64,000 bases of DNA from Rostratula benghalensis (lineage: Eukaryota > Chordata > Aves > Charadriiformes > Rostratulidae), in the NCBI GenBank assembly GCA_013399305.1, contig VXAI01000013.1, positions 6,022,751 to 6,086,750 on the forward strand, read 5' to 3'. Numbering within the stretch: position 1 is the stretch's first letter; each line of letters starts with the position of its first letter. Made by a program: the position numbers and the translations under genes. Positions 60,544 to 64,000 of this stretch are shown here, piece by piece. The notes under the pieces are model-generated. The model saw only the letters and a program-made list of their open reading frames with translations. It did not search any database and had not been told where the DNA came from.

Positions 60544-60723
60544 TCTAAATATAGGCTCCCGAGAACATGCAGAAATGCCCTACTCCGGCTTGCCAGGCCT
60601 GTGAGCTTTCACACCTCCTGTCCAGCTCATGTGGGAACACGTCTCCAAAGCGGGAAGATAAAAGCGTGTGCATGCAGCATCTGTTTCAAGAGACAGCCAC
60701 AGCTTCAGACGGTGAATCACACA
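60544..60723 (+). other. Exon-like segment with splice signals
   Basis: A pyrimidine-rich run ending 'ccttatctttgcag' at 60543 gives a good acceptor, and GTGAGT at 60724-60729 is a strong donor. The 180 bp between them divide by three and stay open through all 60 codons, starting SKYRLPRTCRNALLRLARPV and ending QLQTVNHT, with six Cys. CpG sites are retained (ccgag, ccgg, acgtc, gcggg, gcgtg, acgg). A second frame from ATG 60567 is also open across it, and the minus strand is open too, which weakens the coding case. It could be a lncRNA exon, an exon of a gene spanning the window, or chance. The product is unrecognised. Confidence 0.22.
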
Positions 60724-61180
60724 GTGAGTCACCACCTGAACAGGAACATCACCCACCTGTGTTTCTAGAATTTCCATATAAGAAGCTTGAAATACTTTTT
60801 GGTTTACTTTACTATGAGAGAAATGCATTCAACATTTTCACTCCCCCCTTCTTTAGCTTTTCAATCTCATGGAATAGCCCACTCTAAATTGTATGAATTC
60901 ATATAAGAAGAATAGTTCTGTTCCAACCTGTTTAATATACAGATGTGCTTTGTTTTGGCTGTGGTTAACAAGCATGTGAAGAAAATAAGTTTTATTTTGG
61001 ATAGCAAATCAATATTTCTGTCGCCAACAGAAAGATTTCTGGGTGTCTCCTTGGAAAACCAAAATGATCCTAGAAGTTCTACTCCAATAGACAGATTTTA
61101 AAAAAATAATCTTCAACTAATGTGAGCATGCTTACAGTTTACGTTATTTCTTCTAGCCAAGGTTTCCAGGGTCTTTTGCA
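60724..61180. other. Noncoding stretch, no gene recognised
   Basis: Unique AT-rich DNA between the exon-like segment and a MIR-like element. Nothing else recognised. Confidence 0.6.
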
Positions 61181-61302
61181 GGCATTATTCAATAAAAGCT
61201 TCCTCACAGCCTTGTGAGAAAGACAAACATTCCTTTCCCTACTTTCTGTATAAATAAATAAGCTCAAGTAAAGTTAAATGACACCAGGTAACATAGGAAA
61301 CC
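61181..61302 (-). repeat. MIR-like ancient SINE, antisense
   Basis: The plus strand follows the reverse complement of a MIR: 'attattcaataaaagcttcc' (tail and 'ataaagc' block), 'tcacagccttgtgagaaaga' (consensus caacaaccctatgagagag), 'ttcctttccctactttctgt' (consensus tattcccattttacag), 'aataagctcaagtaaagtta' (consensus actgaggcacagagaagtta) and 'aatgacaccaggtaacat' (consensus agtgacttgcccaaggtcac). Block order and spacing agree over about 120 bp, though bases are heavily diverged. Confidence 0.5.
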
Positions 61303-64000
61303 TTCAATCCTAAATTACTGCAGTATCTGCTCTACTGAAAGAAAAGGCTGATATCAGAAAATCCCAATGCTATTTTATAGTCAAAATGCATGAAATTACC
61401 TGTCTGTGGATTCCTCACAAACATACAGAACTATCTTTCCTCCTACAGACAGCAAACCTGTGAAATTAACCTGAGGTTCATTTATTGTGCATTTTTAAGA
61501 AACAGAAGGCAGAGAAGATGAACTTTCCCCTTTCCCATTAACCGAAGGAAGATATGACGGGCAGGGTCACAGTTGTGCCAAGGCACTCTGCACTAAGATT
61601 ATTTCACCTGCAGTTTAACAAGCTACTGGGAGCTGACTGGAGGTTCTCCCTGCAAATGTGATGTAAAATATGTCAGCTCAGACTTCAGGCTAGGTTAATA
61701 AGAAAAAAAAAAAAAAAATTTTATGCGGCATTTGCCAGAGAAGGAGCAAGCACCTTGGCAGTCACCTGCCTCGGCTGGCATGCAGTAACTTATTAAGGTT
61801 CAGAAACCCACTACTGTGCCTGAACCACTAGAGACAAAACAACTTATTACCCTAATTAATATGCAGCTCTGGAAGCTGCCCTTCAGGAGTAGCAGTATGT
61901 GAAATGCAGGCTCGATTCTGTTTCATACAGGATGGAGAGTGATTATGCAGAGTCATGAGTTCACTTTCCAGATGAAGGAATAATATTAATGATGGGGCTC
62001 TTGGAAACAGAGAAGCATGTGCAAAGCTTTCCTTGTAGGATAGGAGATTAGACTATCAGTTCTGAATAAAAGCTTGTTAAGTACTAAAGGGTTTTATTTT
62101 TAGTGGGCTTTTTTTTTTTACGTCTTTTTTCTGCATTAAGCTGTACCTGCTATAAGGTATTACAAGAACTTACATCACTTTTGTTTTGAAATTGTGTTCA
62201 GAAAATAAGCACTGGCACTGGGTTGGCAGCAGGTGGGTCACCTCTCTTCCACCCTATTTTGGGACTACTTAGGGGCAGAGGTGAACGGGCAGAACTGCCA
62301 GGGAGGAAAGGGAGAAAGTAGGAGTAGCACAGCCTGGGAGCCACCTTGTCTGGGAAGAGCCATGGGAAACCAGTCCATCTACTGCTCCTGCTGACATCAG
62401 AAGAGGGTCATAAGATGGTTGCTGTTGCAGGACAAGTGATTCTGACACACACTTTAATCACCCCTCTGTCCTCCATACTCTCCAGATGCTGCAGAGGCTG
62501 CAGGCCCAGATTCCCTGGGCTCTTCCCTCAGCCATCCCTCCTGCCCTCTGACTTTCTGCACCTTCTTTGTGGAAAAAAAATGGCCACTTCAATCTGGAGT
62601 GGCAAAAATTCAGCTTACTTGCACTGCAGAGGAGCCCCAGTTGAATGTGCGTGATTCTCCATGATCTTTCTTCTCAGCTGCTGTGGCTGTGTTATCCTGG
62701 TTCATAAACATTCCAATACTGAACTAGTCATCAGGACAACAGAGGGCTTCAGTCTCCCATGCATTTAGCTTTGACTTCTGGAAAATGAAAGAAACTCTAT
62801 TTTGGAGCATGCTATAAATAAGTACCTAATAAACCAGAGGAAAAAAAGCAAATGCTACAGTAAAGGAGAAATAATGGCTCCATTTCTTGTTCTTTCTTCC
62901 ATGTAAATCTACAGAAATTGTCCTATGCAAGCAGGAGGAGACCAAGCAGATTTGGGGAAGCAGGTGTTGAGGAATTGCAGCCTTGCAACTGAAAGTCAGT
63001 CTTGAAGTAGTCTTATGCTGCATAGCACAACCCTTTTGCTGTCCTCGCTAGCAGGATGAGTGCTAGACAGAGAAGTGCAAGCAGGCTGCTTCTTAGGGTG
63101 ATCTTCAGGGAATTATATGGCCAGCAGTAGGCAGGGGTCGAAGAAATCCACCACAGGCACTTTGCAAAACCTCCTTGTTCAGCCTATAATTTCGCTGCTT
63201 TTAGGGGATTTGCATCAGTACTGGAGGTGACGTTTTGCTCTGTAGTAATAGTTATTTTAAGTACCGTGTTACAGCAAAGTTCAGAAGTAATTAATCCAAA
63301 GGTTTCTGACAGCAATCTGCTTCATTCAGAGGCCTGGGCTCTAACTGAATAACAATGTAATCTAAAAGCCCAGAAACAGACTAAAATCAGCAGTTGTTGG
63401 AACTGCATTCTCTTGAGGCAAAGATTAATGTGATTAGACACTACCTTGTTCCATCCACCTTTTTCCTCTTCCCTGTTGACTAATCCAATACAGAGAAGGA
63501 ATATCGTTGGCACTCACAAGCAAAATGCAAGAAGTGAACACCCTGTAAAGGATTTCAGAACCATCCTTAAACTACAAGCCTGAAGAAGCAGATGAGACAC
63601 TGAAATGCACTCTGAATTTAAAGGGATACTTTTATTCTCCATTCATGGCTAATGCTATGTGAACAATTCACTAAAAGCAAAATAGACAAAAGAAATGTCT
63701 CATATGTGGAAACAGGCAGAAAACCAGCCACAGAAATAAGGGAAGAGCAGTCCTGTGAAAGCAGTCACCTCTCATTTCAAAACCTCTGCTTCTCCCAGGA
63801 CTTCCTGCATTGCCACTGAATATAATGGCAGTACAGCTGTGCCTGCTTTTCCCTGCATAAGGAGTTATTTTTGATTCAGACTGAGGGCAGCAAAACCAGT
63901 GGCAGCCTAAGAATATTTCCTAATGAAAGGGGAAGACCAAATATCAAGTACTACAGCATTTGATTTAAACAAATCCAGAGACTCTTGACAATAATCAAGA
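61303..64000. other. Noncoding stretch, no gene recognised
   Basis: Unique DNA. An A-rich run lies at 61705-61719. Positions 61560-61920 have enhancer-like texture (CTAATTAATATGCAG, CAGTAACTTATTAAGG). Positions 62220-62670 are richer in GC and hold a 102-codon plus-strand frame (62346-62654) with no recognisable domain. No mobile element was recognised. Confidence 0.55.

Noticed and set aside
1..64000. CRISPR arrays, operons, tRNA or rRNA genes, phage or plasmid systems
   Set aside because: None seen on either strand by eye; the avian repeats make a prokaryotic origin untenable.

Overview
The window reads as a piece of bird nuclear genome that holds no recognisable protein-coding gene. Three things point to a bird. 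There are several 5'-truncated CR1 LINE tails that end in the avian CR1 terminus (ATTCTATGA-type octamers). There are two solo LTRs of an avian ERVL-type family, recognised from its ends, TATA region and ATTAAA polyadenylation signal; I know this family best from Neoaves, so a neoavian bird is more likely than a chicken relative. The rest is AT-rich single-copy DNA with only faint traces of old amniote repeats (MIR-like and L2/L3-like). Short overlapping frames occur on both strands, as chance predicts, and none gives a recognisable protein. The best reading is a gene desert or the inside of a very large intron.

Layout. 1-5.1 kb: unique DNA with an A18 tract preceded by AATAAATAAA near 2.2 kb. 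5.1-9.3 kb: minus-strand CR1 tail, an old L2/L3-like tail, a minus-strand solo LTR with perfect 5-bp target duplications (AATCC), then a long CCCTTT hexamer array. 9.3-22.3 kb: mostly unique DNA with a MIR-like element, a short CR1 tail and A-rich tracts, ending at a 12-N assembly gap. 22.7-23.4 kb: CR1 scrap and a plus-strand solo LTR of the same family. 23.4-39.7 kb: unique DNA with a GC-rich island at 27.0 kb carrying a CTCF-like motif, a 77-bp tandem duplication at 31.0 kb and telomere-like degenerate CCCTAA sequence at 33.0-33.2 kb. 39.7-46.5 kb: four CR1 tails, all on the plus strand; the last keeps a frameshifted C-terminal piece of the CR1 reverse-transcriptase ORF. 46.5-64 kb: unique DNA with two exon-like open stretches (50.7-50.9 kb and 60.5-60.7 kb), a second CTCF-like motif (56.16 kb), a block that looks like a conserved non-coding element (58.2-59.0 kb) and a minus-strand MIR-like element (61.2 kb).

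No operon, tRNA, rRNA or CRISPR array is visible and no new multi-gene system is supported. The items most worth checking are the two exon-like stretches, the G4/triplex-prone hexamer array, the 77-bp duplication, the CTCF-like sites and the putative conserved blocks. All family assignments were made by eye from remembered consensus features, without a database search.
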